Source of the DNA: Bactrocera neohumeralis | Taxonomy: Eukaryota > Arthropoda > Insecta > Diptera > Tephritidae | Direction of reading: 5' to 3' | Assembly (NCBI RefSeq): GCF_024586455.1 | Contig: NW_026089623.1 | Coordinates: 17,116,236 to 17,180,235, forward strand | Length of the DNA stretch: 64,000 nt | Part shown: positions 10,501-21,989 of the stretch, in pieces | Numbering within the stretch: the first letter of the stretch is position 1 | Layout of the letters: every line of letters starts with the position of its first letter | The notes under the pieces: model-generated | What the model was told of the DNA's origin: nothing | Seen by the model: only the letters and a program-made list of their open reading frames with translations | The model's database searches: none | Translations under genes and position numbers: made by a program

Positions 10501-11469
10501 TTAATATTTAGTATAGCCTCCTTTGGCCGCAATCACCGCGTCAATCCGCTTGGGAACCCTATTGACTAAATCTTCACATTCTTTTTTAGTGATGGAGTTC
10601 CATACTTCTACACATCTAGTAAATAATTCCGCCTTTGTTTTGGGTGGACTGGCATAATTGTATGCCCTTGTTTTTTAAACAAACCACAGGTTCTCGATAG
10701 GATTAATATCGGGACTTTGAGCGGGCCATTCCAAAGTTTCAATTCGTTGACATATAAGATACTCCATAGTCTTCTTAGCTTTGTGCTTGGAGTCGTTGTC
10801 TGGCATCAGAACAATTTTGCTACTGTCCAGACCCAATTTCTCCAACGAAGAAAAATATCCTTGCCTTAATATATCTATATACATATTCGCGTCCATATTT
10901 CCCTCGATTAAAATTAGGTCACCAACACCACTTTTACAAAAGCCACCCCAAAAAAGGACTTTTTCGCCCCCAAATTTGAGTGTTGGGATGACATCGTGGC
11001 TGGTAATAGTCTTTGATGACTTCGTCCAAACGTAATGTATTCCGTCTGACCCGTGAAGATTAATCTTGCTTTCGTCTGTCCAAAATACATTCGCCCACTG
11101 TTCTGGAGTCCAGTTTCGGTGCGCTTTAGCAAATTTTAGACGTAGTTCTTGATGACGTTTAGTAAGTAAAGGTTTTTTAATTTTGCGCTGAAACTTGTTT
11201 TCCATAAGTCCTCTCCAGTTCTTTTGAATCTCAGTACGTGATTTTACTGCTCCTGAGAATACCAGACGGTTGATAGTTTGTCTATCGTGGTTATTTAAAA
11301 CGGATCGCCGACCAGATCGATGTTTTGGTACTGATATTTCATGACAATTAGCAATATTTTTCACTGACCCAAATGAAATTTCAGCTAAATTTGCAACTTG
11401 CCGATATGAGAGCCCTTCATTCAACCATTGAAGCACAGATTTTTTAATAGAGTCAGCAATGTTCTTCAA
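10501..11469 (-). pseudogene. Tc1 transposase, one nonsense codon
   Basis: About 320 codons from the ATG at 11469 to the TAA at 10501-10503. An N-terminal paired-type helix-turn-helix (SIKKSVLQWLNEGLSYRQ) is followed by an RRSVL hinge. The catalytic triad is visible: D in VFWTDES, D in MPDNDSKHKAK, E in SPDINPIENLW, with 34 residues between the last two. A single in-frame TAA just after NPIENLWFV (10675-10677) truncates it; the same frame then continues to the normal end (AKGGYTKY). It looks recently inactivated. Confidence 0.88.
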
Positions 11470-13521
11470 TTTTCTAAAAAAAAAACACGAAGTTAAATAG
11501 CTTCACGAAAAACCATCTTTCTAATTCTACTTACCGTCTATAAAATGAAAAATACTTCTGAAAACGTTAGTTAATTGATGAATAGAGCTACTGGTATTTA
11601 AAATACTCGAAAGTTGTTTATTTGGTGTTAGCTATTCTCACCCGCCTTAACGCAATCGATGTTGAGCAAATGTGCACGTGACGCAAACCAGACGCCAGAA
11701 AAATATTGAGAAATTTTACTGATGTATTTCCGCGAAACAAACTCAACTAGTGTACCTATTCGAATACATATATGTATATTATTTTCGTAATAAGCTGCGT
11801 AGTGCAAAAAAAAATTTTGAAATCAGGAATATTTGATTTTATTTGCTCAATTGTGGTACATACTGTATATATGTATATATAATTTGTATAACTGCGCCGC
11901 ATATACACCCAACGAAATATTTATAAAGCCACTGTCAAATTTCATATTTTACTTAGAAAAATTGGTGAAAGCGTCCAAAAATTCTGCATTTTAAATTTGC
12001 GGAATGACATTTAAATTATTTCTTATTCATTTAATTTTTTAATCGCAGTAGGCGGTGAATACTTAAGAACCGTTATCTCTCTCTTTTTATGTTATAGAAA
12101 TATATGTGACATACATGTATGTGTGTATGATATAAAATTTAATTTGCGCATATGCTTTTATTTACTTTTTGTTTTGTTTTTTTTTGCTTGTGATTGCCGT
12201 AGCTTATCTTAAGTTATCCGGCTTATACATTATTTAGTACTAGCTGACCCCGCAGTCGTTGTCCTGCGTGAAATTATGTGTTTAGAAATGAAAAAGTTGA
12301 ATTTATCATTTCACTTTTTTTCAATGTATCGCAGCTTGATAAACAAGTTCCGGTGTACTATAGAAAAGATGGTTTTCCAACTCTTGAGCAGGCCACGTAT
12401 ATCTGGCCGAGTGAAAAACATAGCATTTCCAAATGTATACGATACACTATGCGACTATCCTTGTGTCTCTAATGCAATTTTCACTGGAAACTGAATATAT
12501 TTGAACTGAAATGGCAAATCGTTAGAACTCAGAGGAATTCGTAGAATCAAGCATTCTGCCCCTTTGTATTCGATAGCTGCGTCACAATCAGTCAGGTTCC
12601 ATTACACAGTTTCGGTCCCTGAAGATTGTGGAACATAATAACGACAGATCCAACTTTGAGACGCAGATGATGCGGTGGCATACCAAGCCTAGTCAAAGAA
12701 TTTAGAAATTCCACGATCGATCAATTTGTATGAGCGCAATTTGTATGAGCGCATCTCCCGGAATTTGACTTTGAATCTTCCAGTTTAAGTCAACAACATC
12801 GGTATTTTTGGCAGCTAACATTGCGCGTGCACTTAAGGAATTGTAGTTACGATAATTTGTCCAATGTCCGAATATTCGTGATGAGTTCATCTTTGGTGAA
12901 TTGGAAAAGGGAAGATGGAATTGATATCAAACCACCGGAAGTATCAACCGGAATTTACCCATTTCCAATTCTTAGCGAATACGATGTAAAATGTCTTCGG
13001 CAATGTCATTTTTGTTCGTATTCAATAATTGACGCTAATTTGATGGCTGATCATCGCGAAAAGTGTGCGAACTTCATTCCAGTGATTATCATGTTCCAGC
13101 AATTGTAATTGTAATTGCATGTATAATATCAAGATATTTCCGAATAGAGCAAGTTCTCGCAAACGGTTCACTGACGAAAGTTGAGAAAAAACTCGTAAAT
13201 GTTAATTTTGTTGCTGGGGGTGTTTTCTCTATCTGTACTGTATTCTCTGTGTTGAAATAGACTATTTGGTCATTCTCTAAATTAACTGCGAGACGCACAA
13301 CAGTCGGAAAACGTTCATGAATTGCAAAAGTAAATATCCTACAAAGCGCTTTATTGCAGTTCACGTATCGACCGTATCGTTCAAGATCAGTAAACGCCAT
13401 GTTGCTTCCTTTGGTGACGTATTTACACAGGTATTTTATCGATTACACCAAACTGCAATACGCAACATTGACATGACTTTTGAATGTGAATTAGACAACA
13501 GTGGCGAATATGGTACGATCC
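11414..13521. repeat. Right arm of 2.1 kb inverted duplication
   Basis: Mirror of 7251-9352. Identity begins at the CCTTCATTC of the Tc1 transposase and ends inside the Helitron near 13521, after which the right arm continues into more Helitron. The right arm is therefore the more complete version and the left arm its partial inverted copy. Confidence 0.85.
11474..11534 (-). other. Leader intron of the Tc1 transposase gene
   Basis: Upstream of the start codon the minus strand shows a GTAAGT donor at 11534 and a T-rich tract ending in AG at 11474, 61 nt apart. No ATG lies in the presumed upstream exon, so this would be a 5' UTR intron. It is inferred from splice consensus only. Confidence 0.4.
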
Positions 13522-14781
13522 ATATGTTGTCGGCTTCGATGTGTTGTTAACTTCGATATTCACGCCTCTAAATTGAATGCTAAATGTTCTGCCATTGTCA
13601 TCTGGTGAGCGACGCTGATACATTGGATATCCATCATTTCTAGTTTTTGTTTCCGAAAGAAAAGCACCTGGATAGTGTTTCGTACATTTATTGTCAGACA
13701 TACAAACCGAAGTGGTATTTTGATGTCCGTAAGGTACATGAACCATATTGGTTTTGTATAATTCTGCTTCTATCTCTGGATCAGGAATTTCCGCAGAAAT
13801 GATTTCATCAATTTGATTTGGTGTAACCACCATCCACCATCCAAAGAAGAATACTTGCGTGCGGCAAACCTCTCTTTTGCCACTCAACAGATTACATCCA
13901 GCATCTAACAGCACCACATATACGTTGCTTTAAGATAAAGTTTACAAAACATCGCAACTGTTGTTTGAAAAGTTGTCCTCTAACATCGTGACGATCGCTT
14001 GCTGATTGACCGCGATCCATAATTTCATTCATCGCATCCTGGGAATACTCGGTCATATGCCATGGGCTGTCAATATACATACTTATGTTGATGCCAAAAC
14101 GAATGCGACCTCTTCGTGGCATCGTAACAAATTTCAATCTGTAATTGAGCACTTTGTGTGAAACACACATAACGTTTGCACGGAATAAATTTCAATAATT
14201 TTTTTTTGAATAACCGGAATAAAGAAAGCAAACGACAAAATTGACAATTGAAAAACAAAAGGAAAAAAGTTGAAATAAAAATTTTTGTATGAAAAAAAGT
14301 TATTTTTTTGGAATTGTCCAACTTTCCGACTTTTCCTCACGAAAAGCATACGGTTTTTTTATTTCTAAACTTTCCTCGATCCACAGCGAACAACCTCTGA
14401 AATTTCATCAAGATTGATCCAGCTGTTCTCGAGCATTAGCGTTACTAACAGCATTCATTCGTGTGTATGGGAAAAAGAAAAGGGCTCTTTTTAGGGGTTT
14501 TCCGGCAATTATTCGAATTTTTTTCGCCATAAAAACCATCCTCAACGAACATTTTAAAAAAAGAATTGGCAAAATTGGTCCATTGAGTTATGCGCGTCGT
14601 ATCGTATTTGAAAATTTATTTTCTTCATAATTTTTTTTCCGGAAATTTTCCAGAATTTTCTTAAGTATTCTCCTTGTTTGGGCGGAGACCAGTCCGAATT
14701 GGTGGTAATCACCGAAATCGGTCCAGGCGTTCTCCAGTTATAAGCGTAGTAACTAACGTCACTTTCTTTTATATATATAGA
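12240..14781 (-). mobile_element. Helitron, family 1, both termini present
   Basis: On the minus strand the element begins TCTATATATATAAAAG at 14781 and ends CTAG at 12240-12243. It is flanked by A (14782) and T (12239), as expected for A|T Helitron insertion. A hairpin CGCAG-GACAACGA-CTGCG precedes the CTAG by 7 nt. The length of 2,542 bp is well below autonomous size, because the protein has several internal deletions. Confidence 0.88.
12245..14122 (-). pseudogene. Helitron Rep/helicase, multiply deleted
   Basis: From the ATG at 14120-14122 (MPRRGRIR) the frame jumps at once to SPWHMTEYSQDAMNEI, so the N-terminal region and the FxTxTCNPxW block are deleted. Rep sequence follows (SASDRHDVRGQLFKQQ; RCWM, stop, SVEWQKRGLPHASILLW). 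The HUH site reads HAS, so the second His is lost, and a frameshift follows. IISAEIPDPEIEAELYK and an NNxSKPTTYGSYH-like degenerate stretch come next, and the helicase core is absent. The last block matches 7891-8500 (SARAMLAAKN...). It is non-functional as Rep or helicase. Confidence 0.85.
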
Positions 14782-15988
14782 TAACGGGTATTGCTGGAAA
14801 TTTCTGCAAGTAAATACTTGAATTTTTTATTGTTCTTGGGATGGCTTTTTGTGTTATAACACAACGGCAAGCATTTACCGGCAATAAATAATCCGCTATG
14901 TACAGTACCAAACTGCTTTGTTAGCGGTTTTTCGGTTTTTACCGAAAAATAAACCAAATACCGAAAACAGTTTCGTAACGGTTTTTTCCCTTCTTTTTCG
15001 ACCGGAATTTTGGTCAGAACCGCAAATTTAATTTTGTGATTTTATACCATACATATACATATATATTGTATGTATAAAGAATTTAAATATTTAAAGGAAA
15101 CGATATCCTCACTTTGAACTACGCCAGGGGCTTTTGGGGATAATAATTGTAGGAGTGTATATCTGAATTTGCGTGTGCCTGTGCTAGTTCTTGTGCCTGT
15201 TTTCCTTTTACGCAGTCCTTTTGCTGCTGGTGTTGTTGTTGTGTTTTCCTCGTTCCGCTTATTGTCTCAATTGGGTTTTTGGTTTTCTTGTTTGTGGGTT
15301 ATATGTCCCAGCACTTCACGGCACTAATTATGCCTATATTGCATATGTGCTTCAATTTGCACACCACGATTTTGTTACCTCACTTCCACCGATATAAACC
15401 TTTTTGTTTTGTTTTTTTTTCCTGTTTTTTTTTATATTATATATATATATTATTCTTCGCAGTTTCTGTCACCTCCCTTTTATGGTTTTTTGTAACTGCA
15501 CTTTGGTTCACTGTATATGAAATTTTATATACTGTATATATATAGTATATATATATATATTTATTTTCCAACCCTCGTTTCTCTCAACAAGTTTTTTTTC
15601 GCAATTATTTTTGTTTGTTTCAAGCTTTGGTCACCAACGGTTTTTATACTTGTCACCACCGCTTTTCCAAGACTTTTTCTACAATTTTTCACTGTTTTTT
15701 CACAATTTTTTACCGTTTTTTTTGTTTTTTTGTCCAAGGTTTTGTCCTACCGGTATCTTGTTTTTTTGTTCTTTATTGTTTTTTATTGTTTCAAGCTTTT
15801 GTCACCAACGGTTTTTTCACTTGCCACTACCGTTTTTCTAAGTTTTTTTTTTTTAATCACAATTTTGTGCACATATAATGTGTTTGATTTAGTATATGTA
15901 TATTATTTCACTTTCACAATTTTTTTTTTGTATATGCTGATGCCAATTTGTTGAGTATGATGTGTGTAGTGTTTTTTGTTTTGTGTTT
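14782..15988. other. AT/T-rich non-coding stretch with short repeats
   Basis: No protein signature. A roughly 65-bp direct repeat (TTTCAAGCTTTTGTCACCAA...) occurs at about 15618-15683 and 15787-15850. The open frames here are low-complexity Phe/Cys/Tyr runs from poly-T. The poly-T at about 15971-15988 is the probable poly-A tail of the minus-strand LINE that follows. Confidence 0.6.
15529..15561. repeat. TA-rich microsatellite
   Basis: An imperfect TATATA run with single-base interruptions; simple sequence, no coding role. Confidence 0.8.
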
Positions 15989-16116
15989 TAAAGTAGGGGG
16001 AGGCATCAAAAGCCGGAGTGCGGAACTTTTATCCGCTAAACCTAACCTACTCCCAACTCCAGACTCTCCCACGGAACCACCTGATTAAGTATTACTTCGT
16101 GGGAGTGTTAAGACAT

Positions 16117-19031
16117 TTAAGTCTCTTCTATGGCACGGACTGACGGACGCCTACTCTGGTCTATATGTCTCAGTTTTGTCATGATTGAGGCTGCCGCTTC
16201 GCTGACAGCCCTCCAGTTCTCAGTGGACTTACACATGAGTGTCGTCAAATTTTCCGCCGTAAAACTACCACTGAGTGTAGTTTTAAGTTTTTCCCTTGCA
16301 CTTATAAAGCGAGGACAATAAAAGAACACATGCTCAGAGTCTTCAAAGCACTCTGAACATGACGGACAATTCGGACTAATGTCGTGCTGGAATCTGTACA
16401 GATAGCTTCTAAAGCATCCATGTCCACTTAGTATTTGGGTTAGGTGGAAATCCAGGTCCCCATGTCGTCTGTCGATCCAGGAATGGATATCCGGTATGAG
16501 TCTGTACGTCCACCGTTCTTTGAGTGAGGTTTGCCACCGCTGCTGCCATATAGTTAAGCTTTTCACTCTCTCTCTTCTTTTGGCTCCTAAAGTTGGCTCT
16601 GATAATTTGTACACTCGCTCGTATTCGTCGCCCTGGATGTCAATCGACATCATACTGGCAATTACTTCAGCAGCATCGCTTGAGATTGTTCGGAAAGCAC
16701 TGATAACTCTCAGTGCCGACAGCCTGTGCACTGTGTTTATTTGTCTGGCATATGCTTTGGTGCCTAGCGCCTGGATCCATATTGGAGCCGCATATAATAC
16801 AACCGATCTCATTACCGTTGCGAGTAAAAAACGCGGGCTAAAACGCACGCAGCCTTTATTTGCCATCATTTTTGATAAGGCATTCAGGATTTTGTTCGCT
16901 TTACCTGCAGTGTATTCTAGGTGGTCCTTAAATTTGAGCCTTGAGTCTACTATTACTCCCAAAAATTCTAGGTGTGGCTGTAAATGAATCTGGCACTCCC
17001 CTATGGTGAGAGATATGCTTTCCTCCACTTTTCTTTTACTTATGAGCAAGACTTCAGTCGTTTGCTCCGCCAGTTCTAAACTCATTGAGGAGAACCATTG
17101 GCACAGACCGTTTGTCTGCGTATGCAACTAATTTAATAGCTTTCGGTTGGTGTCTCCTTAGTACCCCATCATACATTATGTTCCATAAAAGAGGGCCTAG
17201 TACCGAGCCTTGCGGTACTCCTCTCGAGATAGCGTAGCTCTTGGTGCCTTCATTTGTGTCGAATAAAAGTCGCCTGTTTTCAAAATAACTTATGACAATT
17301 TCCATAAGATATTGAGGAGCGCGCATGTCATACAGAGCCTTGATTAAGTTTGCCCACTTTGCTGAGTGGAAGGCATTCTTCACATCCAGGGTGATCAGCG
17401 CGCAATACTTTTTTGTTCCGCCTTTCCATCGCTTGCCAGTTACTGCGCATTTCGCGGTGTCAACGACATCGCATAGTGCGTCAATGGTGGACCTCTTTTC
17501 CATAAATCCGTATTGTCTTTCTGATAGTCCGCCGGCTTTCTGGATTACTAACTCCAAGCGGTTTCTAACTAGGCTTTCATATACTTTGCCAATAGTGTCA
17601 AGCATGCACAGAGGTCGATATGATGAAGGTTCCTCCGGAGGCTTTTTTGGTTTAGGGAGTAGAACCAAACGCTGGACTTTCCATGGGTCGGGAAATATTC
17701 CTTCTTTTAAGCAGGCATTATTCATTTCTGCGAACAATTTTGGTTTCAAAGTCATGGCTTCCTTTAATGCTCTGTTTGGTATGTCATCTAACCCAGGCGC
17801 TTTGCTGCTTTTAATTTTTCTGGTTATGGCCAATATTTCTTCTTCACTAACTAGCAGTGGTGGCTCTACGACTTCGGTTCGGGGCTTAGCATAAGAAGTA
17901 GTGTGGTGTTTTGGGATCAAGGTTTTTCACGGTATTTCTGATAAGGATGTGCTTTTGGGTTGTTGTGCCTTATTTTTGAATTTAGACATACATATTTTTT
18001 ATGCTGTTCCCCAGGAGTCTTCGTTTGCTTCCTCACAAAGTTTTTCAAAACACTTCTTTTTAGTGCGGCCAATGGCTGATTTTAGAAGCTTCTTCTGACT
18101 TTTAAATATTTGTCTGAGACTGCTTTCATTTTCTTTCCGTTGTAGGCGACGTCTAGCTGAATGGCAGAGCTTTCTAAGTCCAGCTATTTCTTCATTCCAC
18201 CAATACGCTGGCTTCCGGTTGTTGTGGTGTACTGTCCTACGCATGATTGCGTCGCATGCTGTGAACAATTCTTTTCGCACTGAGGATGCCAAGTGCATGG
18301 CGTCTTCGCCTTGTATATTTGCTGAACTCCAGACCATCTCAAAAAGTTAGGCATCAAAATCGTTTTGTTTCCATGCTCGTTTTTGGCATGTGCTCCTGCT
18401 ACGGCGTTCCGTCCCTCCGGCATAAGAGACTTCAGCAATAACAGCCATGTGGTCACTATAAGTAAATACTTATGTCCGTCACCGTCCACTTAATGCACCT
18501 GCTAAGAGCGTCGTTGGAAAACATGAGGTCGATTATAGAACCTTTGTTTCCCTTTTGAAAAGTATTTTGCGTTCCGCTATTCAAGATCGTAAGATTCGTT
18601 TGGCCGAGAAATTCAAGTATCAGACGCCCACGATGGTTTGTGTGCCTACTACCCCAAGGGGTTGACCATGCATTGAAGTCGCCTCCGATTATAATTGGTG
18701 ATTTGCCTCTGGTTTCTAGAGTAATTTCCAGGAGGAAGTCTTCAAAATCTTTAATTGAGGCACTGGGAGGGGCATCGCAGCTTACAAAGTATATGCCTCG
18801 TATATTTGCCCATGTGAAAAAATTATGACCTCCGGAGCGAGACATAAATGTTTGTCCTTTACATGACCATATTGCAGCCTTGCCAGATATGTCTGTAGTC
18901 CAGGTGCTTTCCGAACGCTGGAAGTATTGCTCGCTTAGTAAGGCGACATCAATGTTTTTTTCAAATACTGTCTGTTTTAGTAGCTCTTGTGCTGCAGCGC
19001 AATGATTCAGATTTAATTGTATTATCCTCAT
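16117..19031 (-). pseudogene. R1-like LINE ORF2: endonuclease, RT, zinc finger
   Basis: The start is the ATG at 19031 (MRIIQLNLNHCAAAQ). The apurinic-type endonuclease shows SEQYF and GGDFNAWSTPWGS, then IIDLMF. The RT spans about 17054-17860, with KSSKAPGLDDIPN, SSYRPLCMLDTIGKVYE, RGVPQGSVLGPLLWN, and LVAYAD followed directly by a frameshift where the second catalytic Asp is expected. The C-terminal part (16117-17070) ends with a CCHC finger, CPSCSECFEDSEHVFFYC. Breaks near 18460, 17960 and 17100 make it inactive. Confidence 0.88.
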
Positions 19032-19560
19032 TTCCCTAACGATTTCGCCATCTCGAGATATTTAGGGCACGTAGTACTCAAGGCTGAGTGTGCTTCTTTA
19101 CAAAGCATGCAGCTAGGATCGTTAGTGCATGACTTCGCTACATCCATAGGGTTGCAGCATTTTTGCGCTTTTTAGTAGGTGGTAAAAAGCCTATTGTGTC
19201 ACGTAGCCTTTTCGGGGTATTTACATCTTTACCCTTTGGGGAAACCTGGGACGTTTTCCCTACCATAACTTTTTGGATAGGTTTCCGCCTTTCTCGGCCT
19301 TGGCATGTAGCGCTACAATGCTACTCACTAAGTCGCGCATTGCTTGGTTTATATGCCTTTGGCCAGCCATCATACTCTCCAGTTCTTTTATTTTACTACC
19401 CAACTGGTTAAAAATTCGGGTAGTTTCATTAATTGGCGTTTCATCAGATTGTTTGCCACCTCTAATAGTATTGTTAGTATTTTCGCATTTTTTTTTGTTG
19501 ATCCAGCAGCGCTGGATAGCTCCATGTTCTCATAATTTTGGAGTTCCTTCTAATTGAATT
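19028..19560 (-). pseudogene. R1-like LINE ORF1 (gag) C-terminal part
   Basis: Minus-strand frames give NETTRIFNQLGSKIKELES, then MMAGQRHINQAMRDLVSSI (coiled-coil-like), later KGKDVNTPKRLRDTIGF and finally CMLCKEAHSALSTTC, a zinc-knuckle remnant. The stop TGA (19028-19030) overlaps the ORF2 start as ATGA. Frameshifts occur at about 19290 and 19160. No upstream half is recognised; 19561-20069 is taken as leader or decayed ORF1. Confidence 0.6.
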
Positions 19561-20259
19561 CTCTGGAGTACATCCACAACTGTTCTCAGAGGCCAAAGCT
19601 CAATGAGAAAAATAGTTGGGAGCTCCTAACGATAGGTATGTTCAGTAACTGTCCCTAAAACCCTGCTTATATTTTCGGTAGTTGGCAATGCCAAAACCGA
19701 AGGGAATACGAAAAGGAGAAACAAAAAGGAGAACAGCTGAGTAATCAAAACAAAACTGCAATGCAAAAATTAAGCACGCGCTTTGTTTGGATTGCTGCTA
19801 CAGGGGAAAAATAATTTGCGTTCAATAAAAAACACAGAATATTTGCGGGTAATTTTTATTGAAAAATACAAATTATACTTATCTTATCTTGCAGATTTTG
19901 TGTCCGTTTTAGTTATATGTAATAGCTTCCGAAAGCCTCAGCAAAGAAATCGATAGTAAATGGTGGGAAAAACTAAGTATTTTATGAAAAAACCCCAGAA
20001 CCGCACAAAAACACAACCACCTCACTTGGAATTTCACACTAAAATGTGTGTAGTGCGAGATGAAGAGGTGGTGTATATGATGCCAATGTGTTGAGTATAA
20101 TGTGCGTAGTGTGGGATGAAGAGGTGGTGTGTATGATGTATGGGGTGTAGAGGTGTTATATTAGGAGCCACTTAGCGAACGTGAGCTCTGGGATCATTCA
20201 AGAGCAGCTTGGACATTAATAACAGAGGTTTGATTTCATTATTACCGTAAACCTGTTCA

Positions 20260-21790
20260 TTTATAATAAGGGAAACTGTTCTTCATTCCTGACTGCAGGC
20301 TGGGAGAAGGTTCTTGATCTCACTTTGACCTCCAACGGAATTGCCGCACTGATCTGAAACTTGAGGGTCCTTGACGATAACTCCTTCTCTGATCATAGGT
20401 ATATCGGGTTCAGTCTAGTCGGAGAATGCCCATGTAGAAAGTCTTTTGGAAATCCCGGGAATGCAAACTGAGAAATGGACAGCACCGACAAACTCTCCCG
20501 TACGTGGCGAGGGAGGATTCATTGGTCATGTCCGTCGTGGTAAACGATTGTGTGGAAGTCTTCAGCTTGGTATGGAAAACTGCACTGGAACTCTTCTGAT
20601 CATTGAAAACATCAACGGACAGAAAGAAACATCTCTGATGAACTTTAAAACTCTCGAAAATCTGAGCGTCGTGCAGACGTTTATTCAAAAAGGCCTGTAA
20701 GAGTCAACTGCAATATATAAGCCCGAGTGAAGAAAGGCAAAAGAGGACTTCATGGAAAAAGAGTAGGGCTGTCATAGGTCCTCTTGTTTTAGACGTATCC
20801 TCTCGTCTCCCAAGGTAAAAATACAGTTCGGATGCTCCTTGATGCTCACTTCCCGAGCAATACGACCACGGGGGGGATATTTCTCAGAGTGCTGCAAAAG
20901 AATTGCACGGCCATTGCCAACCTTCTGGATGAACGGAAATTGACCTGGGCGATCAGTTCGTTCAAACTTTTCAAGTCCTCGGGACTGAATGGTATCATAA
21001 CAGCGCAGCTGCAGCATTCTAATAAGGTGTCATGCAACTGGTTGGTACCTATCTTTGTGAACTTCATAAAACTGGTTTACATTCCGGGGGCCTGGAGACG
21101 GGTCAGAGGTTAGTTCATCTTGAATGGTGGTGATGCTCCCACCTTACAGCCAAGGCCCATCGGTCTTCCCTTCTTATTACTAAAAACTCTGAAGAAACTG
21201 ATGGACTGGTACATAAGGAAGCGTATTCCGAGTTACCGTAAAGGCAGGTCAATAACGTTCCGCCGGAAACAGTCGCAACTACTCTTGACTGTCTTGGGGT
21301 TGAATCAAATCTCAATCCTCATTTTCAATTTTCTGAACGACGGAGTGATTGAAACGGAATGAGGATACCGAAACACTTAGATCATGGAAACCGAACTGTG
21401 AGTTCTTCTTCTCTGCCCATATATCGGCGAGAGGATTTGGGTGGGAAGAAGCCCTTGAAGGAGAGGTGCAGTAAGCTTCTTCACGGATGGATCAAAACTT
21501 TGGGGGAAGGTTGGAGGAGGGGTCTGCTGTCGAGAGCTTTCCATCAACTACTGTTTTAGACCGCCTGCCTATTTCAGTGTCTTTCCAGCCGAGGTTGCAA
21601 CCATTAAACCATGTCAGCTTGAACTCATCAACAGGGCGCTCATGGCTCGTCAAGGAGTGTCTAACCTCTCTATTAATAGCTTCGAGTCTCTTTGTGATAA
21701 AACTGGTATGGATGCTAGGCCACAGCGGAATCGCAGTTTGAAGATTGAACGCAAGAGATCTAGTGATATATTTGCCCTCAGAGGCTAGCC
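20260..21790 (+). pseudogene. LOA/I-like LINE ORF2, heavily decayed
   Basis: Plus-strand fragments in shifting frames: an endonuclease tail (AGWEKVLDLTLTSNGIAALI, SFSDHRYIGF at 20300-20415), RT fingers and palm (WAISSFKLFKSSGLNGIITA, QHSNKVSCNWLVPIFVNFIK, YIPGAWRRV, RPIGLPFLLLKTLKKLMDW at about 20945-21215), and an RNase H start (VSFFTDGSKLWGKVGGGV, about 21473-21530). RT motifs around the YADD box are deleted. A combined RT and RNase H suits the LOA/I group. 21800-21990 is its presumed 3' part. Confidence 0.7.
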
Positions 21791-21989
21791 TCTACCTTGT
21801 TGTGGGGGCTTTAACAGCTGTAAGGTTATGGATCTTACCAGACGATATATGCAGAAGCTGTATTGAAGAAGAGCAGGTGAAAGCAACTTAAAATTTCTTC
21901 CTGACTATCCCCAAGACTTAAACACTTTTGAGCACACACATTCAGGCACTCCACCGAACTATCAGTCCACTTGCGATCTCTCTAGATCA

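Larger units (their letters stand above)
10274..11865 (-). mobile_element. Tc1-like transposon with both ends
   Basis: A 1,592-bp element bounded by TA (10272-10273 and 11866-11867). Its ends are inverted copies: CTGTAGTAACACAGTTGCGC on the left and, reversed, CAGTATGTACCACAATTGAG on the right, both running into CAAATAAAATC. It encodes a D,D34E transposase on the minus strand. Two further fragments of the same family sit at 7162-7250 and 8902-9352. Confidence 0.88.
15989..20077 (-). mobile_element. R1/I-group non-LTR retrotransposon, near full length
   Basis: ORF1 tail, endonuclease, RT and C-terminal zinc finger are present in order on the minus strand. A poly-A remnant lies at the left edge. 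A roughly 42-bp sequence (TGTATATG..TGATGCCAAT...GTGTAGTG) flanks both sides (15929-15971 and 20070-20111) with a few mismatches, consistent with a target duplication. The clade is inferred from the endonuclease and RT wording. Frameshifts break ORF2 several times. Confidence 0.75.

Noticed and set aside
15517..15954. Open frame of 145 codons on the plus strand
   Set aside because: Low-complexity Phe/Tyr/Leu run from poly-T and TA repeats; no domain and no homologous pattern.
16130..17894. Plus-strand frames of 63-189 codons
   Set aside because: Antisense to the R1-like RT and C-terminal domains, whose motifs are explicit on the minus strand.
20446..20700. 84-codon plus-strand frame as an independent gene
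   Set aside because: Lies between endonuclease and RT blocks of the decayed LOA-like LINE, is in no consistent frame with them, and shows no domain.
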